Below are positions 26,099-35,639 of a stretch of 64,000 nt of DNA, piece after piece. Within the stretch, counting starts at the first letter, position 1; each line of letters opens with the position of its first letter. The DNA is from Chlorobiota bacterium. Lineage in GTDB: Bacteria; Bacteroidota; Ignavibacteria; OLB7. The translations under genes and the position numbers were made by a program. The notes beneath the pieces are model-generated. The model searched no databases. It saw only the letters and a program-made list of their open reading frames with translations, and was not told the DNA's origin. The stretch is taken from the NCBI GenBank assembly GCA_016710285.1, contig JADJXR010000001.1, forward strand, positions 2,792,501 through 2,856,500. Reading direction: 5' to 3'.

Positions 26099-27385
26099 CT
26101 AAAACCGGCGTACATCGGTTCGGAAACGGTAGAAGTTGAGGAGCAGCCCAATCATAAACATATTCAGCAGGAGCGAGGACCCACCTTTGGAGAGGAACGG
26201 CAGCGGGATTCCCATCACCGGAACCAGCCCGATTGCCATCCCGATGTTGATGGTCATGTGGTAAAAAATCACCGCCGCAATGCCGAAGCAGATGGTGGAT
26301 TCAAACCGGCTTCGCAAGTGGTTGGCGGTGTCAACGGCAAACCAGATCAGCATCACCAGCAAGCCGATAACCAGCACCCCTCCCAGAAACCCGAACTCCT
26401 CGGTCGGCACGCAAAAGATAAAATCGGTCCACTGCTCCGGGATATACCGAAGCTGCGTTTGTGTCCCCTGCAAAAATCCTTTCCCCGACAACCCGCCACC
26501 GCCAACCGCAAGCATTGACTGAATAACGTGATACCCCGCCCCCTGCGGGTCCAGCTCCGGATTCAGGAATGTTGCAAGGCGGTTCTGCATGTGGGGGGGA
26601 AGGTGGTCGTAGATAATCGGCGTGGAAAGCCCCACCCCCAGCGATAGCCCAAACGCCAGCATCGTTGGCAGCATCCGCCGGCGGAACAGGAGCATCGCCC
26701 CAAGCAATGCCGCCAGCCCCACATACAGCGGGATGCTTCCGTAGCCGCTGATGGACCCAAGCAACGCCACCAACCCAATAATTGCCGGGGCCACCAGCGA
26801 AAACAGCAGGAATAGATCGGCCCCACCCCAGAACGCAATCGCCATCAGCATCACCATATACACCGTTGCCGATCCGGTATCCTTCCCGGCCATAATCAGC
26901 CCAACGGGGACCACCACAATGGCGATCAGGGTTCCCAGGTCGCGCCAGTACGTCAGCGATTTCCCCTCGCGGCTGATGAAGAGTGCCGAGAACATCAGCG
27001 TCCCAATCTTCATCAGCTCCGACGGCTGCAAGCTGAACGAGCCGATGATGATCCAGTTCTTCTGGCCGTAGCGTTCGGTCCCAATCACCAACACCGCTAT
27101 CAGCAGCAACATCCCCAGGGCGTACATCGGGATGCTGCTCATGCGAAGCCAGCGGTCCGGCGCGAACGCCACCGCCACCATCACCACCAACCCAGCCACG
27201 GCATACACCAGCTGCGATTGGAAAATTGCCGACGCGCCGGAATCGTACGTGGCACTGTAGATGGAGATCAGCCCAATCCCCACCAGTGCCATCGTCACAA
27301 GGAAGGTGCGGAAATCAAAACGGAACGCCCCTGACTCAGTCGTGGGGGAGCTTGCAAGGCGGTTGTCGTACAGGGTAGTGGCCAT
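26099..27385 (-). CDS. rodA: Rod-shape SEDS glycosyltransferase RodA
   Basis: A 428-residue membrane protein of the SEDS family with about ten spans. Typical stretches are YGQKNWIIIGSFSLQPSELM, QNRLATFLNPELDPQGAGYH, PEQWTDFIFCVPTEEFGF and the C-terminal GIPLPFLSKGGSSLL. RodA polymerises lipid II into glycan strands for cell elongation together with a class B PBP. No mreB, mreC, mreD or PBP2 lies in the window. The ATG overlaps the stop of the upstream gene (TAATG), and hemX follows by nine bases, giving an operon of cell-shape and heme genes. Confidence 0.95.
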   Translation of the reverse strand: MATTLYDNRLASSPTTESGAFRFDFRTFLVTMALVGIGLISIYSATYDSGASAIFQSQLVYAVAGLVVMVAVAFAPDRWLRMSSIPMYALGMLLLIAVLVIGTERYGQKNWIIIGSFSLQPSELMKIGTLMFSALFISREGKSLTYWRDLGTLIAIVVVPVGLIMAGKDTGSATVYMVMLMAIAFWGGADLFLLFSLVAPAIIGLVALLGSISGYGSIPLYVGLAALLGAMLLFRRRMLPTMLAFGLSLGVGLSTPIIYDHLPPHMQNRLATFLNPELDPQGAGYHVIQSMLAVGGGGLSGKGFLQGTQTQLRYIPEQWTDFIFCVPTEEFGFLGGVLVIGLLVMLIWFAVDTANHLRSRFESTICFGIAAVIFYHMTINIGMAIGLVPVMGIPLPFLSKGGSSLLLNMFMIGLLLNFYRFRTDVRRF

Positions 27386-28104
27386 TAGCGGCGAAGGGCG
27401 AGCGGTTTATCGAGAATTTCTTTCAGAATCATGATGCGGCGAACGTCGTCGGGCGTGCGGAATGCTGATTCGTAGGCTCCGGAATCTTCGTCAACGGTTG
27501 CGGCTTCCAGAATTTGCGATTTCCCCCCGGGATGGGTGAACCCGTGCGCCGATTGGAACTGCTGGAAACCCGCAGTGTGATATTGCTGCTCGATTGACTC
27601 ACTGATTGGCTGTACAAACTCGAACGCTTTGGTTTGCGTGTCGTAATCCATCCGTTCGGTGAAATTTTCCATTTGGCTACGGAACTCGAACGGGTCGCTT
27701 TTTTGATCGTGCGTTGGCATTGCATCGAACGATTCAAAATCGGTCTCCGGCATATTCACCAGCTCACGGATCTGCTGCCGCTCGGCGGGTTTCGGTTGGA
27801 CCGCCGGGGCTTTTGGTTGCTCGGCTTCGCTGATCCCTTCCTGAATCCTCCGCTCGGCCTCGGCAATCAATGCTTTCAAGGAGTTCGGGACGATTCCTTC
27901 AGTTTCGGAACTGCGGGCTGCGGTTTCTTGAAGTTTCTGCACAACCTGGCGGCCAGCGGCTTGGCGTTTCTGGCGCGCTTCCTCCATCAGTTCTTTCCGC
28001 TTGGCTTGCTTCTCGGCCTTTTTCTTCTTGTCGCCAAACAGCGAGCTGAACAGCCAAATGGCCACGCCAAGAATGATCCAGAAATTGTCTTGTAGAAAAT
28101 CCAT
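27385..28104 (-). CDS. Membrane-anchored coiled-coil protein of unknown function
   Basis: A 239-residue protein starting at an ATG preceded by GGAGAGA. Residues 4-22 are a single hydrophobic span (DNFWIILGVAIWLFSSLF). Then comes a Lys/Arg/Glu-rich helical segment (KKKKAEKQAKRKELMEEAR and on, to about 75) and a long acidic, probably disordered cytoplasmic region. The C-terminus ends DDVRRIMILKEILDKPLALRR, a short helix common to uncharacterised Bacteroidota membrane proteins. No family assignment is possible. Its stop overlaps the rodA ATG by one base, hinting at a link to cell-wall growth. Confidence 0.75.
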   Translation of the reverse strand: MDFLQDNFWIILGVAIWLFSSLFGDKKKKAEKQAKRKELMEEARQKRQAAGRQVVQKLQETAARSSETEGIVPNSLKALIAEAERRIQEGISEAEQPKAPAVQPKPAERQQIRELVNMPETDFESFDAMPTHDQKSDPFEFRSQMENFTERMDYDTQTKAFEFVQPISESIEQQYHTAGFQQFQSAHGFTHPGGKSQILEAATVDEDSGAYESAFRTPDDVRRIMILKEILDKPLALRR

Positions 28105-28438
28105 CACATCTCTCCGTGCTGCTGTTGTTGGCGCAACCCGCGTGTTTCGCGGGCCAAGCCGGGGATGCCGATTGCCGGGCGCGACTGCCGGAAGCAATCG
28201 CTGCGGTTCCGCGCCCGGGGGAACAAGTGCTGGCAAATTTACTTGCACGCATGGCGGTTGGCAAGCGGGCAACGGGGCAATGAACGGAATCGCCCTGTGG
28301 AATCGTGTGAATTTCTATGCGAACCGGCGCGATAATCGGGGAGCCGTGGCGGAAATACGCACTGGCCGAGCTATCTTCGGCGCAGCAAATGGACCTTGTT
28401 TCGGTTGGCATCATCGTTTTTGTTGGCATCATTCATCC

Positions 28439-29326
28439 ATGATCGTGGCCACACTCATGCAACTTTTGTATGTGCTTCGCTGCGCCGTGCTGGCGGCGGG
28501 CGTGCTGTCGGTGGGATTTTGCTCAGGGCTTGCTGTGGCCGTTTCGCAAACGGCGGTCCCGCTTGCTCCGCAGCCAGCGGGGGGTGATCTGGGGCTTGCA
28601 ATGCCACCGTTTCCGGGCGATGTCCTAACGCCAACCACCCGCCGCAACACGCCAAATCTGAAAATCGCGCTGAAGGCCGGCTTGAACCGCTCGGCATACT
28701 CCAACGATGTCTATCTGGACAACGTGCCGCTGGATGTTGGGAAGGTTTCGGGCGAGGCTGATATTTACGGAGCCGCCGCCGGGTTCGGCTACCAGGTTGG
28801 GTTGGGATTGGAGTTCCCGCTGAACACCGGTTTCTCGTTTGTGGTGTCGGGGGAGTACGTCCGTAGCGGGTTTAGTTCGGCGGGGGCCGTAAGCGAGCCG
28901 GCAACAACCAGCCGTGGTGATACGCTCGTGGCGGCTTCGGCTCACGAGTTCGAAGCCACGATTGATTACCTCCGCTGGGGGGGCGCGGCCAAGCTGGATT
29001 TCTCCAAATTCTACCTGCTGTTTGGGCTGAATGCCGCCACCACGGTCTCCTCAACATTGGAACGAACCCGCAGCTTCGGCAAAAGCGACCTGCTGTACCC
29101 AGGGACCAACCGGAGCACGATTGAGGAATCCGGCCCGGTTCCCGAGCCTGCGAACGTCCATTATGCTTTGCGGCTTGGGGTGGGGCTAACCTACCCCATC
29201 AACGACAACTGGAATTTCCTTCCCGAACTCACTCTTGATTTTGGGATGAATGCCATCAACAAATCCCCAAACTCCGATCTAGGCATCTACGCGGTTTCGG
29301 CCACGTTGCAGTATCAGTTGCGGTAG
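28439..29326 (+). CDS. Outer-membrane beta-barrel protein (PorT/OmpW-like fold)
   Basis: A 295-residue secreted protein. A signal peptide (about residues 1-33, ending AVAVSQT) precedes alternating hydrophobic strands with aromatic ends, such as GYQVGLGLEFPLNTGFSFVV, LRLGVGLTYPINDNWNF and a C-terminal ATLQYQLR, typical of small 8-10-stranded barrels of Bacteroidota. No specific substrate can be named. An ATG at 28457 is an alternative start. It lies 54 bases before the OmpA-type lipoprotein on the same strand. Confidence 0.75.
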   Translation: MIVATLMQLLYVLRCAVLAAGVLSVGFCSGLAVAVSQTAVPLAPQPAGGDLGLAMPPFPGDVLTPTTRRNTPNLKIALKAGLNRSAYSNDVYLDNVPLDVGKVSGEADIYGAAAGFGYQVGLGLEFPLNTGFSFVVSGEYVRSGFSSAGAVSEPATTSRGDTLVAASAHEFEATIDYLRWGGAAKLDFSKFYLLFGLNAATTVSSTLERTRSFGKSDLLYPGTNRSTIEESGPVPEPANVHYALRLGVGLTYPINDNWNFLPELTLDFGMNAINKSPNSDLGIYAVSATLQYQLR

Positions 29327-29380
29327 CCGGCGGGTTTGCGGTGGCGGCCCCAACTTCCAATCAATCGCTACGCATTTTTT

Positions 29381-30988
29381 ATGGTGAACATTGCCTTTTC
29401 TGCTTCGGCGCGGATCCCATTGCTGGCGTTGCTGCTATCGGTGGCGTGGCCGGTTGTGCTGGCGGTGGCAATCGCCGGGTGCGGATCGCCAAACGGTGTG
29501 ATTCGCCCTGCGCTGCTGGACGAAGATGAGGTGAAGCGAACCGGGCTTACGATCCTCCCCTGGAACGAGCTGAACACCCCGTCCGATGAGTTCGGCGCAG
29601 CCATTCCGTTGGATACCACCGTCGTCTATTTCACCAGCAACCGAACCGGCGCGTTGGGGAAGCACAGCCTGTTTGTGTCGCGGCAAGTCCGCGGCGTGTG
29701 GATGCCCCCCGAACCTGCACCGCAGGTCAATAATCAGCAGAGCAATGGAATGCCTTCGGTGATGCCTTCCGGGCAACAACTCTACTTTGCCGGGTGCGAT
29801 TACGGGCTTGGTGATTGCGACCTGTACAGTGTTGATGCCGGCGTGCGCGGAAACATTCCCGCCGACCTTGTTCCCTGGATGATCCCCACCAATCTTGGGC
29901 TTCCGGTCAACAGCCCCTACTGGGATTCGCAGCCTTGCATCAGCGGTGATGGAAGCGTGCTGTGGTTTTCCAGCGACCGCCCGGGCGGGAACGGCGGGCG
30001 GGACCTTTGGTTCTGCCGCCGCACCCACGATGGAACGTGGGGCCAGCCAATCAATGCTGGTGAGCAGATCAACACGGCGTTCGATGAGGTCTCCCCCTGG
30101 ATTTCCCCCGATCACCAGACCGTGATGTTTGCTTCCAACGGCCACCCCGGGCTTGGCGGGTTCGACCTGTTCACCGCCACCTTTGCCGACGACACCGCCG
30201 ACGTTCGGAACATCGGCGCACCGGTCAACAGCAAGGCCGATGAAATCTCCTTCACCCTTTCCAGCAATGGCCGCATCGCAACGTTCGCCTCGAACCGGTC
30301 CAACGGAACAGGCGGGTACGACCTCTATCGGGTTTCCCCCGTTCCCTTCCCGATTGACCCGATCACCGTGGTGACGGGGCGCATCACCACCACTGCCGGG
30401 CAACCACTGTTTGGCAGCGTTGAAGTGGTGGACCTGGCCACCAGCGATGTTATCGGAACCACCATCACCAACCCGGAAACGGGGGAGTACACCGTGGTGC
30501 TTCCGCGCGGGCGGCGATACGCGCTTACGGGGCTGTCGCGCAATCACCTGTTCTACTCGCAGGAGGTGAACGTCCCGTACGACCTTGAAGCCACCCAGCA
30601 TCTCCACATGGACTTCCAACTTCAGCCGCTGAATGGCTCCACCCGGTTGTTGGTGTTTTTTGATTTTGGGCAATCGTTGCTGAAACGTGAGTCCATTGCC
30701 GATTTGGACCGGGTGGTGCGGTTGCTGCGGGAGAATCCTGGGTTCACCATCCAGATTGGCGGGCATACCGATAACGTGGGGGACCCGGCGTCCAATGCCG
30801 AGCTGTCGCAGCAGCGTGCGGCGGCGGTGAAATCCTACCTTGTGGGGAACCGCGTCGTTGCCGACCGGATTACCTCCGCCGGGTATGGCGAGACCCGCCC
30901 CATCGCCACCAACGGAACCGAGGATGGACGCGCAAAAAATCGCCGTGTGGAGATGCAAGTGGTGGTGGGTGAGGGGGGAAGAAGGTGA
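29381..30988 (+). CDS. PD40-repeat OmpA-family lipoprotein
   Basis: A 535-residue exported lipoprotein; the leader ends in VAIAGC with the lipid Cys near residue 32. The middle carries four or more WD40-like PD40 blades, each with FSSDRPGGNGGRDLWF-type strands (near 215, 265 and 310), forming a beta-propeller. A carboxypeptidase-like beta-sandwich (GRITTTAGQPLFGSVEVVDL) follows. The C-terminus is an OmpA peptidoglycan-binding domain: IQIGGHTDNVGDPASNAELS and RITSAGYGETRP. It should tether the outer membrane to the wall. This architecture is widespread in Bacteroidota and often linked to gliding or secretion, but no gld genes are here. Confidence 0.9.
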   Translation: MVNIAFSASARIPLLALLLSVAWPVVLAVAIAGCGSPNGVIRPALLDEDEVKRTGLTILPWNELNTPSDEFGAAIPLDTTVVYFTSNRTGALGKHSLFVSRQVRGVWMPPEPAPQVNNQQSNGMPSVMPSGQQLYFAGCDYGLGDCDLYSVDAGVRGNIPADLVPWMIPTNLGLPVNSPYWDSQPCISGDGSVLWFSSDRPGGNGGRDLWFCRRTHDGTWGQPINAGEQINTAFDEVSPWISPDHQTVMFASNGHPGLGGFDLFTATFADDTADVRNIGAPVNSKADEISFTLSSNGRIATFASNRSNGTGGYDLYRVSPVPFPIDPITVVTGRITTTAGQPLFGSVEVVDLATSDVIGTTITNPETGEYTVVLPRGRRYALTGLSRNHLFYSQEVNVPYDLEATQHLHMDFQLQPLNGSTRLLVFFDFGQSLLKRESIADLDRVVRLLRENPGFTIQIGGHTDNVGDPASNAELSQQRAAAVKSYLVGNRVVADRITSAGYGETRPIATNGTEDGRAKNRRVEMQVVVGEGGRR

Positions 30989-31004
30989 AAAAGTTGAGAT
31001 TCCG

Positions 31005-32159
31005 ATGAAGCAAGGTATCGTTCAAGGGAGGGTTCAACGGAGCGTTCAACAAGCGCTTGTTCCGATTCTGCTGCTTTGCGGCATTGCAGGCTTGGCGGTT
31101 GCGCAACCCGTTGCTCCGCAATCGGTGGCGGCGGGGATTGCGGCGGTTGCCCAGCGTATCCGCCACGCAATCCCGATGCCAGGACTTTCCGTTGCTGCGG
31201 TGGCCAACGGCAGCATCATTTTTTCGGAAGGATTCGGCACGTTGGATGCCCAGGGAACCACCCCAGCAACGGGCGATTCCCGCTACCGCCTTGCATCGGT
31301 CTCCAAAGCCTTGACGGCGGTTGCGGTGATGCGGCTGGTGGAGCAAGGGAGGGTCGCGCTTGATTCGCCAATCCAGCAGTATTGCCCCGAGTATCCATTC
31401 CGGCGGTACGTCGTCACGGTGCGCCACCTGCTGGCGCATTGCTCCGGAATCCGCCATTACGCCGATCTTGCCGAAAACTACAATCGCCGCTATTTCCCCT
31501 CCATTGCCGAATCGGTGGGGATTGTCGCGAACGACTCGCTGCTCTTCCTGCCGGGAACGCAATTCCACTACAGCACCTACGCCTTCAACCTGCTTGGCCG
31601 GTTGGTGGAACGCGTGTGCGGCCAGCCATTTCAGCAAGCAATCCAAACGCTGGTGCTGGCCCCGGCGGGGATGCCACGCAGCGGGTCAATCGGCCAGCTA
31701 CGGCGGTTAGGGGCCGAGCAGATTGCCGACGGATACACCCGCACCCTTGCCGGCGAAATCCTCCCCTCAAAACCGCTAAACCTCAGCGACCGCCTGCCAG
31801 GCGCGGGGCTGGTTTCCACCGCGAACGATCTTGCACAGTTTGCGCTGGCCCTGCTGCAACATCGGCTGCTTGCCGACACCACGTTGCGGCAGATGTGGGC
31901 AAACGCAACGTTTGGCGGCGTGGCAATGCCGTGCGGATTGGGCTGGTTTGTTGCCCAATCATCGCTTGGCCGGCTGGCCATGCACGATGGCGCGCAATCG
32001 GGCTGCCGCGCACTGCTGATGATTCTTCCCGAACGCCATATCGCCGTTGCAATCCTTGCCAACATGGAAGGGGATGACCTTACCGAAGCAATGCAGCAAG
32101 GGGGGATGGAGATATTGGGAATCCTGGCCAATGCCCAAAACCCTGCGCCCACACGGTAA
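31005..32159 (+). CDS. Secreted serine hydrolase, beta-lactamase/DD-peptidase (class C) family
   Basis: A 384-residue protein with a signal peptide ending AVAQ near residue 34. The serine-lysine pair is Ser98-x-x-Lys101 in LASVSKALTA. The second motif is YSTYAFNLLG (Tyr-x-Asn) and the third HDGAQSG stands for the KTG/HxG box. Family members are esterases, D-aminopeptidases or DD-peptidases; a true beta-lactamase is less likely. It starts 16 bases after the OmpA-PD40 gene and may be in the same transcript. A second, longer family member lies at 60377-62170. Confidence 0.87.
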   Translation: MKQGIVQGRVQRSVQQALVPILLLCGIAGLAVAQPVAPQSVAAGIAAVAQRIRHAIPMPGLSVAAVANGSIIFSEGFGTLDAQGTTPATGDSRYRLASVSKALTAVAVMRLVEQGRVALDSPIQQYCPEYPFRRYVVTVRHLLAHCSGIRHYADLAENYNRRYFPSIAESVGIVANDSLLFLPGTQFHYSTYAFNLLGRLVERVCGQPFQQAIQTLVLAPAGMPRSGSIGQLRRLGAEQIADGYTRTLAGEILPSKPLNLSDRLPGAGLVSTANDLAQFALALLQHRLLADTTLRQMWANATFGGVAMPCGLGWFVAQSSLGRLAMHDGAQSGCRALLMILPERHIAVAILANMEGDDLTEAMQQGGMEILGILANAQNPAPTR

Positions 32160-32309
32160 TCCGCTGGCACAATAGTCCAATGGCCGAACGTCACATCCTG
32201 GCAAATTTCCTGCTGCATCCTACGCAACGATGCGCCGTAGCCGCCGGCAATCGTATCTTCAACCAATCATCAACCCTTGTTTAGGATAAGAGGAGCAAAA
32301 GGTGATGCC

Positions 32310-33665
32310 ATGAAACAGTTCCCCGTGGTGCTGTTGTTGCTGCTGCTGACGGTTGCCGGCCTTGCTGGCATTGGCGTTCCAGCGGTTGCCCAGCAAAAGA
32401 TTGTTGTTGTTGAGATTACCGGCGAGGTGGATTTGGGGCTTCCCCCGTACGTCCGCCGCGTCATCAGCGATGCCACCGAGCAGAAAGCCACGGCAATCGT
32501 CTTCCATATCAACACCTTCGGCGGGCGGGTGGATGCCGCCACGGAAGTGAAAGATGCCATCCTGAACTCCACCATCCCCACGGTTGCGTTCATTGATAAA
32601 CGGGCCATCTCTGCCGGCGCGCTGATTGCCCTCTCCTGCCAAAAAATCGTGATGACCCCGGGGGGCGCAATCGGCGCGGCAACGCCGGTCTATCAATCGG
32701 GGGAGAAGGCTTCGGAGAAGGTGGTGAGTTATATGCGGGGCGAGATGCGCGCCACCGCCGAACGCCACAAACGGAACCCCGACATCGCCGCCGCAATGGT
32801 GGATGAAAATTTCGCGCTCCCCGATTCCTCCCTGAAAAAAGCTGGGCAGCTGCTGACCCTTACCACCCAGGAAGCCCAAAGCGTTGGATACTGCGACCTT
32901 GAAGCGGAGCATCTAGATTCCGCGCTTGCCAGCTTGGGCTATGCCAATGTTGAGTACCAACGCCCGCAGCAAACGTGGAGCGAGCAGTTGGTGAAATTCC
33001 TGACCAATCCCGTTGTTAGCTCGCTGCTGATTATGATCGGCCTTGCGGGGATTTTTTACGGCGTGAAGACGGGGCATTTGGGAACCGTTACCGGTGTGGG
33101 AATCGCCGCAATCGCGCTTTTCTTTGGGGCGCAATATCTGGTGGACCTTGCCAGCGCAATCGAGGTGCTGATGTTCGTTGCCGGGGTGGTGCTTTTGGCC
33201 GTGGAGATATTCATCATTCCTGGCTTTGGGGTGACGGGGATCATGGGAATTTTGTTGATGATCGGCAGCTTGTTCCTGGCCCTGATCGGCCGGTTCGATC
33301 TTGTCTCCTACGACTCGCTCACCGTCCCACTCTACACGTTGGCGGCATCGCTGGTGGGGCTTGGGGTTCTTGTTGGATTGATGATAAAATATCTTCCGCA
33401 GTCCAGCGCGTTCAACAAGTTTGTGCTGCAAACCACCCAGCGGTCCGACGAAGGCTACGTTAGCGGGCCGGATTACTCCGCGCTGCTTGGCGCAACCGGC
33501 CAGGCCATGACCACGCTTCGCCCCGCCGGGACCGCACTGTTCAACAGCAGCCGGTTCGATGTCATCACCGAAGGGGATTACATCAGCGCTGGCGAACCGG
33601 TGGCGGTGGTGAAAGTGGAGGGCCGGAAGATCATCGTCCGGCGCACAACGGCGGGAACGGCATAG
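32310..33665 (+). CDS. NfeD-family membrane serine protease (ClpP-class, long form)
   Basis: A 451-residue long-form NfeD (1510-N type). A signal peptide (1-27) precedes a ClpP/crotonase-fold protease domain. Ser101 in RAISAGALIALS is the predicted nucleophile and a Lys in GEKASEKVV (133 or 137) the base. FHINTFGGRVDAATE at about 65-79 is the family oxyanion region. Four or five membrane spans (about 240-380) follow, and the C-terminus is an OB-fold NfeD domain (SPxGTALFNSSRF-like). AAGG lies a few bases before the ATG at 32310. Long NfeD proteins cleave stomatin-type partners; no stomatin gene lies next to it. Confidence 0.92.
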   Translation: MKQFPVVLLLLLLTVAGLAGIGVPAVAQQKIVVVEITGEVDLGLPPYVRRVISDATEQKATAIVFHINTFGGRVDAATEVKDAILNSTIPTVAFIDKRAISAGALIALSCQKIVMTPGGAIGAATPVYQSGEKASEKVVSYMRGEMRATAERHKRNPDIAAAMVDENFALPDSSLKKAGQLLTLTTQEAQSVGYCDLEAEHLDSALASLGYANVEYQRPQQTWSEQLVKFLTNPVVSSLLIMIGLAGIFYGVKTGHLGTVTGVGIAAIALFFGAQYLVDLASAIEVLMFVAGVVLLAVEIFIIPGFGVTGIMGILLMIGSLFLALIGRFDLVSYDSLTVPLYTLAASLVGLGVLVGLMIKYLPQSSAFNKFVLQTTQRSDEGYVSGPDYSALLGATGQAMTTLRPAGTALFNSSRFDVITEGDYISAGEPVAVVKVEGRKIIVRRTTAGTA

Positions 33666-33734
33666 CCCCACATGGCCGTTCCCCAATTCGCAGCCGCGCC
33701 AGTTCCCGGCTGAGTAAACTCCCAACTGAGATCA

Positions 33735-35471
33735 ATGCCCAGTAACTCCATTTGTTCCCACGCAGTTCGGCTTGCTGGCCTCCGGCAAGCCTTTCTTTCG
33801 TTGGTGAAATCGCTTGGCCTGCTTCTCCTGCTTGCCACGGCTCTGCTTCCGCCCGGGGCGGCTGCGCAGCCGGACACGGCGGCGGCACCCCGCCACCGCG
33901 ACACGCTTCGCCCATTTATCCTGCGCCATGTGGTGATTGATCGCCACACCGTGTTCGACACCAGCGGGCGGGACCTTCCGCTGGTGGCCGGCTTGCTGAA
34001 TTCACTCCACATCGTCACGAAGGAGCCAGTGGTCCGCTACGAGGTCTATCTGAACCCTGGCGACACGGTGACGCAGAAAAAAATAGATGAGATCGAGCGG
34101 AACCTTCGCGCTATCGGCATCTTCCAGAACGTTGCCCTGCAATGCCTTCTTGCCGATTCCGCCACCCCGCCAAAAGGGCTTCCTCGTGGCGATCTTTCCA
34201 TCACCACTCGCGACGGTTGGTCCACGCAGCTTGGGTTTAGCGCCAGCACCGGCGGCAATGCCGAACAGTACTCACTCTCCCTGCGTGAGGTGAACCTGCT
34301 GGGTTGGTCCTATCAGGCCAGCGTCGGCGGCGATTACTCCACGGTGAACGACCGCGGCTGGGGAATCAACGGCTCCCTTTCCGATCCCAATATCTTCGGA
34401 AGCCATATCCAAGCCAGCGGGGTCTTCAGCCTTTCCAAACTTGAAAACGTAGGGGTGCTTTCGGTTGGCCGCCCGTACTTCTCCGATTACAGCCCGTGGG
34501 GATTCGGGACCGCCCTTTCCTACCTTGACGGCATTGATTACCTGTACACCCACTCCCAACCTGTTCGCGCAATCGGTGTTCCGCTCCGCACGGTGGATGC
34601 TGGCGGGTGGTATGGCGGCTCGCGCGGGGGCGATCGGGACCTGTTCCGCTGGGCCGTCGCCCTTTCCTACGACCACACCACCCGCGACTCCCTTCAAGAT
34701 GTCCGCCCTGCGTTCGAGAATAGCGTGGGGGCGTTCGCGGGGATCGCCTCGCTGCGCCGCCAGTTCGTCCGGATGAACAACGTGCAATATCACGGCGAGG
34801 TGCTTGCTCCGGTTGGGGCAATGGGGGGGGCGTACATCGGCAAAATTTCCCCGCACAACGGGGGGCTGGATAACGTCCTGTATGTTGGTGGCGAGGTCCG
34901 GCAGGCGGGCGGGAACCAGGACCTGTACGGCTTTGCAGCGTTCCAGGCCGGGACCGGATTTGTGCAGAAGGAGACGCGGTTCACCTTGCAGCGCGTGGTG
35001 GCCAGCGGGGTTTGGCGGGTTGGCCCCGGGGCGTTCAGCGGGCGGTTCCAGCAGCAAACCGTCTGGCGGTGGAATCGCTACATCGAGACGGAGTTGGACA
35101 ACCGCAGCGGGCTTCGGGGCTATCAGGTGTACGGGTTGGTGGGGGATAACCGGATGCTGCTGAACCTTGAGTACAACGCCCTTCCCGATTGGAAATTCCT
35201 GTTCTTCAAGATCGGCGCGGCGGCGTTTTTTGACGTTGGCGGCGTGTGGAATCAATCGGAAAAACTTTCCGAAACCCGGTTCCATTCCAGCGCCGGGCTG
35301 GGCGTTCGGATCACCAACTTACGGGTGGCACTGGGGCGCGGGGTGATTCGGATTGACTTCCCCTACAACTTCGACCAAAAGAAGTTCACCCAAGTGGTCT
35401 TCAGCACCGAAACGCCGTTCGATGCTTTCGGCACGCTCGAGACTCCCGCGCCGGGGCCGTTCCTTCCGTAA
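33735..35471 (+). CDS. Omp85-superfamily outer-membrane protein with short POTRA region
   Basis: A 578-residue protein. A signal peptide (about residues 1-45, ending PGAAAQP) leads into a periplasmic segment with one recognisable POTRA-like unit ending IERNLRAIGIFQNVALQ near residue 135. The rest (160-578) is strand-rich and contains RSGLRGYQVYGLVGDNRML, where LRGY matches the conserved lid-loop motif of BamA/TamA/ShlB-type barrels. BamA itself has five POTRAs, so this is a lineage-specific Omp85 member. Its cargo is unknown. The coding sequence holds a G8 run at 34823-34830. Confidence 0.82.
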   Translation: MPSNSICSHAVRLAGLRQAFLSLVKSLGLLLLLATALLPPGAAAQPDTAAAPRHRDTLRPFILRHVVIDRHTVFDTSGRDLPLVAGLLNSLHIVTKEPVVRYEVYLNPGDTVTQKKIDEIERNLRAIGIFQNVALQCLLADSATPPKGLPRGDLSITTRDGWSTQLGFSASTGGNAEQYSLSLREVNLLGWSYQASVGGDYSTVNDRGWGINGSLSDPNIFGSHIQASGVFSLSKLENVGVLSVGRPYFSDYSPWGFGTALSYLDGIDYLYTHSQPVRAIGVPLRTVDAGGWYGGSRGGDRDLFRWAVALSYDHTTRDSLQDVRPAFENSVGAFAGIASLRRQFVRMNNVQYHGEVLAPVGAMGGAYIGKISPHNGGLDNVLYVGGEVRQAGGNQDLYGFAAFQAGTGFVQKETRFTLQRVVASGVWRVGPGAFSGRFQQQTVWRWNRYIETELDNRSGLRGYQVYGLVGDNRMLLNLEYNALPDWKFLFFKIGAAAFFDVGGVWNQSEKLSETRFHSSAGLGVRITNLRVALGRGVIRIDFPYNFDQKKFTQVVFSTETPFDAFGTLETPAPGPFLP

Positions 35472-35639
35472 GGCTCGGGGTTGCGTGCGGCGGCTCCAAT
35501 GTTGAACCTCCGTTTCCCGCTTCTGCTCTTTACCCTTTGCATCTTCCCAACTGCTTGCCGTGGCCGTACTTTTATGGCTCCTTTTTCTACCATGGCGGGC
35601 TTCCCCGCTGCATACGCAACCGGAACAACACCAACAATC

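Noticed and set aside
29435..30958. A 507-codon open frame on the minus strand opposite the PD40-OmpA gene
   Set aside because: It is a shadow of the GC-rich plus-strand gene; composition is His/Gly/Arg-rich without domains, whereas the plus strand has clear PD40 and OmpA motifs.
31005..32159. An antibiotic-resistance beta-lactamase
   Set aside because: The Ser-x-x-Lys family is shared with many esterases and peptidases; nothing indicates lactam specificity or mobility.
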